Shown here piece by piece: positions 12,061 to 22,995 of a stretch of DNA of 64,000 nt. How positions within the stretch are numbered: the first letter of the stretch is position 1; every line of letters starts with the position of its first letter. A program made the position numbers and the translations under genes. The DNA comes from Adiantum capillus-veneris (lineage: Eukaryota > Streptophyta > Polypodiopsida > Polypodiales > Pteridaceae): NCBI GenBank assembly GCA_014529385.2, contig CM043944.1, forward strand, positions 47,114,268 through 47,178,267, written 5' to 3'. The notes under the pieces were generated by a model. It made no database searches, was not told where the DNA came from, and worked only from the letters and a program-made list of their open reading frames with translations.

Positions 12061-13300
12061 GCAACTCACAATGATCTATCTTCAATGATAGATGAGTATG
12101 CTATTGATCCTGATTTTAGAGATGTGATTTCAGCCCTTGCATTAGGGAAGAAAGAAGAACCATTTACTTTACAAGATGGTTATCTTCTCTATGGCAATAG
12201 ACTATGCATTACTAACTCACTACGTGAGAAAGTAATGTATGAATCTCATGCTCCACCGTATGCGGGGCATAGAGGGGTTCAGTCTACCTTAAAGGGAATT
12301 GAAACATATTTCTATTGGCCTACCATGAAATTGAACATACAAGAGTATGTTTCTAAATGTGTGGTATGCCAAAAGACAAAATTTGATAGAGGGAAGCAAC
12401 TTGGATTGCTTCAACCGTTGCCAATCCCTAATTCACCATGGGAGAGCATATCCATGGATTTTATCTTTGGATTTCCTAAGTCTATCCATGGGAATATGGG
12501 AATATGGACGATAGTAGACATGTTCAGTAAACAAGCTCATTTTATACCTGTCAAAAAGACTATCAAAGCCCATCAAATGGCAACCATCTTCATTTCACAA
12601 ATTTTCAAGTACCATGGCTTGCCAATGTCTATAGTGTCAGATAGAGATCCTAGAATGACCAGTAATTTCTGGAAGGGTCTCTTTGAGAATTTAGGAACAA
12701 GGCAAAACTTCCTTCGGCATATCATCCACAAATGGATGGCCAAAGTGAAATAGCTAACCTAACAATCCTCGATCTACTAAAAGCCTATGTAATGGAAGTA
12801 GATCAAAGATCCCAATGGGAGAAGTACTTACCCTTAGTGGAGTATGCTTACAATAACACTGTACATACTTCCACGGGAAAAGCACCTTTCGAGGTAATTG
12901 AAGGAAGACCAAAAAGTCCCTTGCTACTTAAGGTACATGGGAAGATCTTCGCTGCAGATGAGTATAGCTGAGACCTACAAGAATCTTTTCAAAAGATTAA
13001 GGATGCTATCTCTATCTCACAGCAAAGGCAAAAGGCTGCTGCTGACAAGCACAGAAGAGCCCAAGCCTTTAAAGAAAATGAATGGGTCTTGTTAAAGTTT
13101 CCCAAGGCTCGATTAAGGCACACGACGGGCAAGAATCCTACGGGCCACCAAAAGTACTATGCTAAACTAGCAAAAAGGTACTATGGTCTCTTCCATATTC
13201 TTAGGCCAATCAATGAGATGGCCTATCAACTCAAGTTGCCCAATCATTGGCTCATACACAATCCTTTCCATGTGAGCCTATTAAATCCTTACAAAGGAGA
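12061..13300 (+). pseudogene. Element A integrase
   Basis: The N-terminal HHCC zinc domain is seen ('YAGHRGVQST', 'YVSKCVVCQKTK', about 12259-12380). The catalytic core follows: first Asp in 'ISMDFIFGFPKS', second Asp in 'IVSDRDPRM', and Glu in 'DGQSEIAN' near 12738. A frameshift at about 12705 separates the core from the Glu, and a TGA occurs at 12969. The C-terminal GPY/F-like region ('YYGLFHILRPINEMAYQLKLP', 'FHVSLLNPYKG') is at 13175-13300. Confidence 0.93.
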
Positions 13301-13359
13301 GCCACCACAAGAACCAACTATTGAAGACCCACCGGAGATCGAGGACCAAGAGGAGGTGC

Positions 13360-13520
13360 TGCAGTCCGAGTCCATTCTCCGACATGAAGACAAGGTATTA
13401 AGAGGCGGTAAGAATATCTGACGATATCTTATTAAGTTTAAGAATTATCCTTTTGAAGATGCTAGATGGATGCAACTCATACAATTAAAGGATAACCTAA
13501 ACCTTGTCAATGCTTACAAT
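13360..13520 (+). pseudogene. Element A C-terminal chromodomain
   Basis: After the integrase tail and an acidic linker, the sequence reads 'SILRHEDKVLRGGKNI', a TGA at 13419, then 'RYLIKFKNYPFEDARWM'. This is the chromodomain pattern (R-x-G..., YLIKWKGY-like, edATWE-like) that lets chromoviruses target modified histone tails. The aromatic positions are partly replaced (Phe for the usual Trp in 'IKFKNY'). The TGA separates it from pol. A second TAA follows near 13549. Confidence 0.85.
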
Positions 13521-13872
13521 GCAAGAGTAAGCAAATGTAAAAAATGTTAAAAATGAACAAAGTTTTTTTTGTCTTATAAGACTCTCTTTTTCTTTATTGT
13601 GCACGAAAATGAAGTAGTATGCATGCTTAGATCAAGTTTGCGGAGACGACGTCTCCCAAACACCAAGTAGAGCTTGTCACTCTACTATGGAAGACTGATA
13701 GGACTAATGTGCAGACATGCTTGCGGCAGCCTCAGGCTCTCAAGCGCCAAATGGACTAGTCATCCATTGTGGAATGATGTCGTAGGGTAACATAGGGATC
13801 CTCTACCCGCTAAGAAAAGGACTCATGAATATGCTTTATCTTCTCTACACCATAGTCGAGGACGACTATGAT

Positions 13873-13888
13873 TTCAAGAGAGAGGTAA
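13873..13888 (+). promoter_or_regulatory. Element A polypurine tract
   Basis: TTCAAGAGAGAGGTAA directly before the 3' LTR start TGTCATAAT; the purine-rich core would prime plus-strand synthesis. Confidence 0.75.
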
Positions 13889-14770
13889 TGTCATAATAAT
13901 CAATATCTAATTCTCCTAAATGATTTTCTCATATTAAACTGATCATTTAATGTGGGGAAGTGCCAGGGGAGAAAAGGCTAGAATATTGGTTAGGCTAACA
14001 AACCGGCCACAATAGGGATCCAAAGGAGGGAAAATAGGGATTCAAAGGGGGGGCCATCTACAAAAGAGCCATGTGCAACAATGGGCTAAAAAGACCCTAA
14101 GGTTCAGCCCATTAAGACTTCCAAAATGCTAAGGTTCCAAAATTCAAAGGTTGTGTCCAAAGGTCAACCCTAGGGGAAATTGGATGCTTTGTGTGTAACT
14201 AAAAAGTCTTTGCATATCCCTACATGGGAGGGGGTGAGCCCTTCTTTTAGGGGATGAGAGAGAAAGTCACACACACACACACACACACACACACATGCTC
14301 CCTTTACACAAAGGGAATTAGGGACACATGTCAGCTCCCTAGCCCAGATGCCCACAACGTGTACCCAATTCCTATTGGATGGCCTTGGAGGTGGACCAAT
14401 GAGAATTAGGCTAGAGTAAATCTAGTTTAATTAATTTAAAAACACTTAATAAAAGAACCAATGAGAATTAAGTCTCCTAGAAGACTATTGGACAGTCTCC
14501 CAAGGGGTCCAATGAGCATTCAGGAGCCCAATGGCTTGCCTGATTCCTATTGGCTAGGAGGCAAAGGGGTCCAATGAGAGTTTAGTTTAATTATTAAATT
14601 ACCTAAAGCTCTCACAAAAGGGGAAAGGGGGACACATGTCAGAAGGCTATCACTTATGCTGCTTAATAGCCATTGGCTTGACTTGGGGAGGTCCAATGGG
14701 GAGCCTGCAAGAGCAATTAGCAAGAGGGCTCGCCCAAGAGAGAGAGGGGGCTGATTTTTGCAAGGCATTA

Positions 14771-14824
<54 letters not shown>

Positions 14825-15322
14825 TCATGTGTGAAGAAAGATAAGACTATCTCTTCCCAAGCTTTAATGGAGAGCTCATCACCTACTCCAAGCTTGTGAG
14901 ATAGAAGCCTACATCGACACACTCTTGGCTTGTGGATGCAAATCCAACCAAGAGCCAAGCTTCAATGCATGCTCATCTCCTCTACCAAGCTAATTACTAA
15001 GCTAAAGCTATGCTAATATGAGTGATTATGTGAGGAGATGTACATCTTTCTCGTAAGATACTCCTTCTTCCTCTCAATCTACTCTCATACCCTGCTAGCT
15101 CTCACCATGTTCGAAGATGTGTGAGGTCTTGGGTCTGAGAACGGGGATAATTAAAGTTGTGTTTACTAAGTGTTTTTCTTAGTGCATGAAGCTTTCATCT
15201 TCATTGCACTAGCTAGTCTTGAAGGAACACAAAGAATTGTATTGTACATTGTCTCTCTTGATGGGAGAAACCATAATACAAAGCCTTTTGGAGGGGGACA
15301 ACAGTTGAGGACCGGATTTGCA
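13889..15322 (+). repeat. Element A 3' LTR with an inverted terminus
   Basis: It matches the 5' LTR from TGTCATAAT through 'cttttggaggggg' at 15297. The final 26 bases (15297-15322) are instead the reverse complement of 5438-5463, which spans the end of the 5' LTR and the bases after it. It also carries CA tracts at 14266-14295 and 14772-14820. The right flank starts with 'agagctctttctctc', host duplication sequence. Confidence 0.85.
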
Positions 15323-15740
15323 AGAGCTCTTTCTCTCTTCCTCTCTCATGGGAGCTCAAGAGGTAACCATAATGCTCAAGCACTTGGCTATGGAGGAAAC
15401 GCCAAGGCTAGATCAGCCCTTCCCCATTTAGAAAGTTGACTCTAGTCCTTTTTACTATGTTTGGCTACACCACATGTCCAAAGTAACACCAACTTGCTTT
15501 ATGTGAAGTTAGCAAGTGCGCGTGAGTGTGTGTGGCGTGTACACTTTCCACGATAATTCCTAGACGCGGGGTGGGGAGTTTTTAAAGTATAGTAAGCTTA
15601 GACAGGTGTATGAGCATGGACGTACTAGTTGCATTTTGAGTGTTCACTTCTCATTGGCCAAATGGTATGCATTCCATTTTAAGACTAGTTGTAAGTTTGC
15701 ATGAATATATATGCAAGGGATCATTTAATTTTTACTCTCT
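15323..15740. repeat. Middle copy of host duplication: LTR-like tandem unit
   Basis: It matches part of the tandem units at 34730-35735, including 'catgggagctcaagaggt', 'ccccatttagaaagttgact' and 'ttgcattttgagtgttcac'. There is no gene. It marks the left edge of the middle copy of the segmental duplication. Confidence 0.8.
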
Positions 15741-16480
15741 TGCTCCGGATTCTTTTGCTTGAAAAATACTTCTTTCACTCTTATCTACCTCTTATCCCGC
15801 AGTTCATTCTCCTCGCTCGGGTGTTTGAAGCTTGGGAAGGAGGGTTATACCATAGAATCTTAAAGAACATCATCTTCTTAGTTCAAGGAAATCTCCAATT
15901 AAAGGAACTTTAAAAGAACTTTTAGACACTGTGAAGCACTTCAAAGTAATTTATGTACCCTTTTACCCATATAGAGCTAATACCTCTTGCTTCATTTGCA
16001 AAGTATCGTTGACAACAAAAATCATGGAGAATGTACCTTTCTAAAGTCAACTATCTTAGCCTCGAGCTTCACCATAGCTCATGGTCATCATGCACTTTCT
16101 TCAATTGTTTCAACTCAACTGCCAGCTCTGCAATGATTGAAGCACAAACCACATATATTGTGCCCTTGTTGCGCAACCACAAGTAGCGATTCTCTTGGAA
16201 CAATGTTCTCAAGGAAGCCAACTTCTCCTTTGCATCTTGCACCTTCCACGAGACATCCTCTGCATTGGCAGGTAGAGGGGCTTGGTTATTGAATCCATGA
16301 GCTTGGCCTTTGATACTATAACGGTTGGAGTCAAAGGTACTGTAAATGTTTGCAAGCACGTTATTTTTGGGTACACCATAATCTTCTCCCAACTTATTGA
16401 TGAGGTTTCGCTCTAGACCTCCCTATTGAGCCTTGAAATTGTTAAATACATTTCCACCCACCCCTACTCAAGCAATTGGA
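15741..16480 (-). pseudogene. LTR relic and unidentified minus-strand protein fragment
   Basis: The plus strand at 15741-15920 is the same LTR relic as 2690-2935. On the minus strand, about 16470 down to 16040, a reading frame gives a protein fragment with 'GEDYGVPKNNVLANIY', 'DVSWKVQDAKEKLASLRTL' and 'ENRYLWLRNKGTIY', ending 'ELAVELKQLKKV'. It looks helical and charged, like a Gag or coiled-coil segment. I do not recognise the family. Copies occur at 3052-3290, 16795-16990, 36100-36500 and 36830-37030, always in the same context, so it travels with the duplication. There is no in-frame ATG and no full-length version in the window. Confidence 0.5.
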
Positions 16481-16493
16481 TGTTTATACGGGT

Positions 16494-16629
16494 ATTGTAT
16501 ATACGCCCATCATTCTAGGGATGTCCATCTTTCCATTGCACACGAAGTACAAGACTCTCTATTGTGTGCCTTAAGCTTCCTTCGTCTTCTCCAAACTGTG
16601 TGTGTTTTCCTGCAACCCTAATTCCAACA
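16494..16629 (+). repeat. LTR tail of the copia C/D family
   Basis: It matches the last 135 bp or so of the element D LTR (62223-62357), from 'attgtatatacgcccatc' to the exact terminal 'attccaaca'. Neither a PBS nor the rest of the element follows; instead gypsy RT sequence begins. The same scrap is at 36539-36674 in the right duplication copy, so it predates the duplication. Confidence 0.88.
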
Positions 16630-16639
16630 GGATGTGTTC

Positions 16640-16990
16640 CTAATGAAGTTAAAAATGAAACTAAAGAGGAGTTAAAATTCTCTAGTTCTCTAAATGAGTT
16701 TCAAGATGTATTTGTGGATGACATTCCGAGTAGCTAGCTCCAAAAGGGGACAAGATGATCATAGATCATTCCATAGACAAGATGATGCATTGGCAAGTAG
16801 AGGGGATGGGATATTGAATCCACTAGCTTGGCCTTTGATACTATAGTGGTTGGAGACAAAGGCACTGTAAATTTTTGTATGCACGCTATTTTTTGGCACA
16901 CCATAATCTTCTCCCTACTTATTGAGCTTTCGCTCTAGACCTCCCCATTGAGCCTTGGTATTGTTAAATACATTTCCACCACCCCTACCT
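16640..16990. pseudogene. Chromovirus RT N-terminal scrap joined to a minus-strand ORF scrap
   Basis: On the plus strand at 16650-16780 the translation 'SSLNEFQDVFVDDIP' matches the start of element A reverse transcriptase ('FQDVFIDDIP' near 10725). From about 16795 the minus strand repeats part of the unidentified protein found at 16069-16470. The right copy has the same arrangement at 36690-37030. These are fused fragments without function. Confidence 0.7.
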
Positions 16991-17475
16991 AAGCAATTCG
17001 ATGTTTATTCGGGTCAACAACAAGAGCTCCATGATTCTCATTGCAAATTTTTTTTATCAGTTCATCTTTTGAGGAGGCAACTTAACATACCTTTTGATTG
17101 AGGAGCCGACCCTCTTCTAAAAACTCCTCTACCACCATGTGAGGTAGAGTTTGGACTTCTTCTTGTAGGGGACCTTGAAGATGCTTAGCCATTCGAGCAT
17201 GGGTAGGTCAACATCGTCTGTAAGGTCTTTTGGTAGCCTCCCGTCAAGGCTTAGCCCGTACTGAGTGTGCAACTCCTCTCTTGAGAAGGAAAACTGCCTA
17301 AGCTGTGGGTAGTCCGCAACCCCTAAACATCAAAATAATGCCATATTGTAAGATTTATGCATCCAACTGCTATGATTAACAAGCCCAAACCAAGCTAGAT
17401 AGAATACACGTTTGTGGCCGGACTTTGTTTGGCGTTGTTTGCGAAGACACATCCACTGTGTCCTACTATATAGGG
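16991..17475. repeat. Kinase upstream region, middle copy
   Basis: It matches 37031-37500 and, from 17130, also 3625-3963. The minus strand has two overlapping protein-like frames ('LHTQYGLSLDGRLPKDL' and 'QTLPHMV...') that may be one decayed exon broken by a frameshift; the product is unknown. The strand is divergent from the kinase. Confidence 0.6.
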
Positions 17476-17674
17476 GGCATGGGATTTTTCTTCATATTCT
17501 CCTCCTGAACGAGAAAATACCTGAGGGTGAATAAAACAAACGCTTTTGCTTTTGGACGTAGAAGCACGCGCTTGGAAATGCCTTTAAAGCGTGCTCAAGG
17601 GCTTCTCCAAAGCCTTCGAGTTGGAGCAATTCTGGACCACGCCGGGCCCTAATTAGCAGGGAGCTTTCAGCGCT

Positions 17675-18397
17675 GTGATCGTCGGCATCGTCGCTCTACC
17701 TTCGACAATACAATCAGAGAAGAGCTGCGTGGCGATGGCGATGGAGATGGAGGATTCTCGTGCTGCACCCATCGACAATGAGCAGCCTGCAACGTCGACT
17801 TTGAAGCTGCAGCAGGAGCAGAAAATCTATAGGGGTGCCATTAAAGGGCTGGAGATTGTGGGTGCCCCTCTCGGTGAGGGCAGCTTTGGTACCGTATTTC
17901 TTGTTAGGGAACTCGTTACAGATCATTCTAACAGTAATTGTTATTACATTCTGATCATGAGCAGCAGGATGTGGTGGATGCTTCACGGGAGCTTTGGCTA
18001 TGCTCTTACAAGCCGATGAGGGCACCGATGGTAATTACATGGTGCTGCAAGATTGCAAAGATAGGGGAACTCCTGGCTATTGTGCGCCCGAGGTACGCAC
18101 AGATGGTATCCTGAGCATGGCGGCCGACACATGGAGCCTTGGTGCCATGTTGTTGGAGATGCTAACGGGCGAAGTGCCACCGCAAAGCAGCATTGCGTTG
18201 TCGCAATGGTGGAGCGATCCCCAGGCAGAGCAGTTGGAAGACGATCTTCGGAGAGACGCGAAGGATTGGAAATGACTTGCTGTTGGCAATGCTCTGCCCC
18301 CATTTCTCCCACAGGCTCCCTCTCCAACTAGTGCTCAGCCATCCTTGGCTTGTCAGCAACCTCCCCAGATATACAAATACGAATTCAGAGATGTGAT
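17675..18397 (+). pseudogene. Broken copy of the Ser/Thr kinase gene
   Basis: It is nearly identical to the intact gene at 37822-38862 but has three deletions. A 31 bp loss (matching 38042-38072) removes the segment with the ATP-binding Lys. A 322 bp loss (38124-38445) removes most of the N- and C-lobe core, including the catalytic loop and the DFG motif; its ends share GGCT. A 20 bp loss (38721-38740) lies near the C-terminus. The P-loop 'GEGSFGTV' and the 'GTPGYCAPE' segment remain. The sizes are not multiples of three, so the frame is lost and the product cannot be a kinase. Confidence 0.95.
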
Positions 18398-18783
18398 TAA
18401 TTATTGTGTAGAGGACTCATGAACTCCAGTGAGCAGGGAAAAATCATGCCGCATAATGCTGATTATACTTTGGATTATGGGTTTTTATTAAATTTCGTTA
18501 AAGCTAATGATACCTTGGGCCAGTAGCAAATTAAAGCTACGTTTATGATTAAGTGAAAGATTTGGACAATTAATATTCAGAGTCAGATACGTGCTAATGT
18601 CTTGATCACTTAATTAAAAGAAAGTGTCGAGTTTACATTGCATATTAAATATCTCCCATGAGCTCTCTCTCTCCCCCTCTTGAATAACAGGTCTTGAGTT
18701 CAACTCCTCGTCGGCTAGATCTTTAAGGTCTCTTGGGATAGTTTCCTACGATGTTAAAACTCTCTTCTTCTTCTTCTTCTTCT

Positions 18784-18822
<39 letters not shown>

Positions 18823-19424
18823 TCTCAACTAAGGAAGTTATTCATAATATTGTAACGTCCCTTGAGTCCACGTCGTCCCAACTTGCCTCAGTACATTTGT
18901 AAAATCGGAAACTTTGTAAATTTGGGTCATTTGGACTCTGGATCCAGGTGGAAGCTTTCCAGCACACCTCTCGAGTCTGATCCAACATAGTAAGTTGCAA
19001 CAAGCACCCTTGCTAAGGTAGAGGGAGCACTAAAAAATTATCATCAGGTGTTATAAAGATGTATAAACAAACAAGTGTATAATAGTGTTGTTTCAAGTCT
19101 ATGCAAGTGTCTCTATGTACACTACCCATGGCGACCTCACGACCAGAGAGATTTAATTAATTATTGTGTACAAATCAATTATAGATGACTTAAAAACCAG
19201 GGAGCTAGCAACAACTAAATTGAAGGCAAAATATATCTTATTATAAATCATGCAACAATATGATACTACTGCTCTTTTGCTTGTTCTTATAAATACTTTG
19301 GATTATGAGTTTTTATTAAAGCTACATATATGAGTCGACCGCTAATTTGGACAATTAATTTTGAATAATTCAATGAGTGTGGCTTAAGGTTGTGTTGGGT
19401 GTTGCATGAGTGTCCGTAGGCATG

Positions 19425-19488
<64 letters not shown>

Positions 19489-19839
19489 CACAACCAACTC
19501 TCTATACATAGATTCTTTTGGTAGAGACACTTTGACAATTAGAACTTGCTTAAGTATTTAAGGCAAACAAGAGCCAAACGATTGAGATTTATGTTAGGCC
19601 CATGATGTTTACGTTGTAATTAGAAAATCCCCTCACACTTGCAAGCATCTTATCAACCTATGCAATATGGTTCATGCAAGGACTTGACCATTAAGGTCTA
19701 ATACTGTTAAGAGAAATCGCCAAAACAAAGCACCCCAGTATTGTGTCTTGTTTTAGCAAGTTGTTTAAAAAATATAAAAAAAAACTTGCTGAAACAAGGC
19801 ATGTTGTACCCTATTTAATTAGAAAATATTTTAGGAATT
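18398..19839. repeat. Post-kinase repeat blocks, no gene
   Basis: It contains the block following the kinase (also 38863-39130) and the block 'cctcagtacatttgtaaaat...ctagcaacaactaaattg' (also 22360-22755, partly 23725, 26022 and 30958). It also contains a (CTT)n/(TC)n tract at 18761-18818 and a (TC)n tract at 19427-19485. The (TC)n tract is always preceded by 'gtccgtaggcatgagctc'. I see no coding sequence. Confidence 0.8.
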
Positions 19840-20170
19840 CAAAACTCGCAGTTGAAGTAGGGCACTCCACCAAGGAGTTGGCCAAGCCAGATCAGGGTTG
19901 CTGAAAAATTTGCAAATCATATATAGTGGGGAAGGAAAAGTTTAAAACCAGCTTTCTAGTGATGGACGTGCAAGGTGTATATGGTATGCTACTAGGCATA
20001 CCTTGGCTCAGCCATTCAGGACTATGTGGGTCAGACGGTGACCATTCGAGGACCCAATTGGTGTATGCATGTGAAGATTGACAACATCGAGAGCTAGAAG
20101 AAAGCCATGAGATCAGAGGAGCTCTGCAAGAAGTATATGAAAAAGAAGATTGAGTGCATACTTACATTTA
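19840..20170 (+). pseudogene. Gypsy-type protease C-terminal scrap
   Basis: The frame with 'FLVMDVQGVYGMLLGIPWLS' matches the last strand and the 'LLGxPWL' motif of gypsy retropepsins. It shifts frame after about 40 codons ('TQLVYACED' continues in one frame, 'VTIRGPNWCMHVK' in another). The same scrap recurs at 21600-21713, 23395-23735, 25675-26015 and 39540-39870. It is missing in unit 3 of the triplication, where a minus-strand element takes its place. Confidence 0.7.
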
Positions 20171-20650
20171 TGAACATATTTCCCATAGTAGAGATTGATC
20201 TTGATGTATTTTGTAATAGATGTTGATCTTTTGCTCATTATTCTTATAAATTATACTTTGGATTATGTGTTTTTATTTAAAGTTTGTTCAACCTGATGGT
20301 ACATTGGGCCAATAGCAAAGCTACATTTATGCATCAATATTCAGAGTCAGATATATCGTAACAATATTTCATTGTTTTAATGATCAGTGCGTCTTGATCA
20401 CTTTTCAAGAAACTGTAATAGCAGGTATGTTGAGTTGAGTGTCCTCTTTGGGCTGCTGAAGGACCTAGTAAGGTAGCCAAAAAGATTTGTTCTAGATAGT
20501 CACCTCAATTTTGCTTGAATTTGAGAAGTTTTATGAGTATTTTTTGGATTGTAACATTTTCACTATCCTAGGAAGAACGGTTCCTATTGAGATTTTGTAC
20601 GTTTTCATGTTTCTCTTGGGCTTTTATGCAAAAGGAAGGCCTTCCTCTAA
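20171..20650. repeat. Duplication block, no gene
   Basis: It matches 39870-40225 as far as 'ttgagaagtt', where element B begins in the right copy. Beyond 20530 the sequence is unique in this window and AT-rich. Confidence 0.7.
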
Positions 20651-21277
20651 ATGAATTCACCATGCTTGCACCTTGCTCTTGGAGAAGGTCGATTGCAAAT
20701 ATGCCCAACTTGGCTATGTCGACTAATTAAACCCACAAGTTCTCATCCATATGAGAGAGACTTCTCTGATGATAGAGGCAGCATCAAAGATCCACTAAAG
20801 AAGCTTCAACATGAGGCTAAGTTGACAGAAGAGGAACAATACATATAGCGCAATGGTGATGCTAAACATGAGCGAGACACTCAACACGATGGAAAAGTCA
20901 TAGAAGAGATGATGATGGAGATTGAAGTAGGCATGTCAGCAGAAGTGAACACAACAGTCTACACGATGGAAAAAGTTATAGAAGAGATCTCAGATGATGA
21001 TGGACATTGGAGTAGACATAATCGACACGATGATGGAGACCGTGGTAGACATGATCGACGTCAGAGAAGGTATGAAAGACGAAGAGACCATGACAAAGAG
21101 GATGAATATAGAAGGCATCATAGATAGAAGGATGGTGATGGAAGGACTCATTTAGAGCATGATGATTGCAGGGATAGGTACAATGGATATGCTAGCAATG
21201 ACATCTATGATAGAGCAGAGATTATTAATTCTTGGAGGGATCAAGATGATACATTAGGAAAAATATGGACTCTGCAT
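20651..21277 (+). pseudogene. Charged Arg/Asp/His-rich ORF remnant, unidentified
   Basis: From ATG 20651 there are 65 codons ('KDPLKKLQHEAKLTEEEQYI') to a TAG. The same frame then continues through a strongly charged region at 20909-21127 with Asp-His-Arg repeats ('RHDRRQRRYERRRDHDKED') and beyond another TAG to about 21277. The composition resembles the charged tails of splicing-related or Gag proteins, but no diagnostic domain is visible. Two stops in an otherwise open frame of about 200 codons suggest a decayed gene. It is absent from the right copy of the duplication. Confidence 0.4.
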
Positions 21278-21529
21278 GGGGCTTGCTAATTTTTAGGGAT
21301 TAAGGCTAATGTTGGGTAGGGTTAAAGAGTCAAGGACATTCAAGAAGCTAGTTTTGAATAGGCTTTTCTAGCCTTTTTTTAAGGCACATGTAGGATGTGG
21401 ACCTATTAGGTCCCTTTCTCTCTCTAGCTTTTTGAAAGTGAAGGGAGTAAAGGAGTGTGGCCACGTCAACAAAAACATGTATAACTAAAGGCCCAAAATT
21501 GATATTTTTCAAAAAAGTCATTTGTGAAA

Positions 21530-21713
21530 ACAAGGCATGTTGTGCCCTATTTAATTAGCAAACATTTTAAGAATTTAAAACTCACAGCTAAAGTAGGGCA
21601 CTTTAACGAGTTGTCTAAGCCACAAGGTAATTGGTGGAAAATTTGCAGATCATGGTGGGGAAGGAAAAGTTTAAAACCAGCTTTCTAGTGATGGACATGC
21701 AAGGTGTAAATGG
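21530..21713 (+). pseudogene. Protease scrap, fourth context
   Basis: It has the same 'gtgccctatttaattag' block and protease scrap as at 19810-20000, cut short at 'aaggtgtaaatggtatgc' where a kinase fragment is attached. Confidence 0.65.
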
Positions 21714-21767
21714 TATGCAGAACAAGTGGAGAAAAGGATGCAACATGAGGGACATTGAGGCCGCCAT
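21714..21767 (+). pseudogene. 54 bp kinase gene scrap
   Basis: 'tatgcagaacaagtggag' and the following bases match 38252-38306 of the intact kinase ('MQNKWRKGCNMRD') with a few changes. The left junction shares 'tatgc' with both parents and the right side continues into 'tatgttgagttgagtg', as at 20426 and 40126. It is a three-way fusion of fragments. Confidence 0.9.
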
Positions 21768-22049
21768 TATGTATGTTGAGTTGAGTGTTTACATTGCATA
21801 TTAAAAGCTACCTTGGGCCAGTAGCAAATTAAAAGCTACGTGCTAATGTTTCAAATACTGTAATGTCTTGATCACTTAATTAAAAGAAAGTGTCAAGTTT
21901 ACATTGCATATTAAATATCTCCCATGAGCTCTCTCTCTCCCCCTCTTGATTAATAGGTCTTCAGTTCAACTGATCCTCGTCGGGTAGATCTTTAAGGTCT
22001 CTTGGAATAGTTTCCTACGACGTTAAAACTCTCTTCTTCTTCTTCTTCT

Positions 22050-22103
<54 letters not shown>

Positions 22104-22311
22104 GGGGTTCACTATGTGTACAACTACCATATCACGTGCGTTCAAGACATGTTTATAAAACCCCTTATCTGTGAATTTTTTAAGGAATATAATCTACCCT
22201 TTTCTCTTAAAATCTGTAAGTTTTTTTTAAATTTGAAAAAAAAAATTCCCTTTAAATACCCTTCTGTTGAACTCACGTGATAGGTTACATTTTTATAAGG
22301 TGACCTCCCCA

Positions 22312-22351
<40 letters not shown>

Positions 22352-22735
22352 CTCTCAACTAAGGAAATTATTCATAATATTGTAATGTCCCTTGAGTCCA
22401 CGTACCAACTTACCTCAGTACATTTGTAAAATTGGAAACTTTGTAAATTTGGGTCATTTGGACTTTGGATCCAAGTGGAAGCTTTCCAGCACACCTCTCG
22501 AGTCTGATCCAACATGGTAAGTTGCAACAAGCACCCCTTGCCAAGGTAAAGGGAGCACTAAAAATTTATCATCAGCTGTTATAAAGATATATAAATAAAC
22601 AAGTGTATAATAGTGTTGATTCAAGTCTATGCAAGTGTCTCTATGTATACTACCCATGGCGACCTCACGACCAGAGAGATTTAATTAATTATTGTGTACA
22701 AATCAATTATAGATGACTTAAAAACCAGGGAGCTA
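21768..22735. repeat. Repeat blocks with two (TC)n tracts, no gene
   Basis: It duplicates the post-kinase block (18580-18860) and the 'cctcagtacatttgtaaaat' block. There is a (CTT)n/(TC)n tract at 22031-22101 and a (TC)n tract at 22315-22349. Between them is a short AT-rich stretch not seen elsewhere in the window. No gene is evident. Confidence 0.75.
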
Positions 22736-22952
22736 GCAACAACTAAATTGAAGGAAAAAAACATCTTGTTATAAATCATGCAACAATATGATACTACTGC
22801 TCTTTTGCTTGTTCTGATAAATGCTTTGGATTGTGAGTTTTATTTAAAGCTACATATATGAGTTGACCGCTAATTTGGACAATTAATTTTCAATAATTCA
22901 ATGAGTGTTGCTTAAGGTTGTGTTGAGTGTTGCATGACTGTCCGTAGGCATG

Positions 22953-22995
<43 letters not shown>

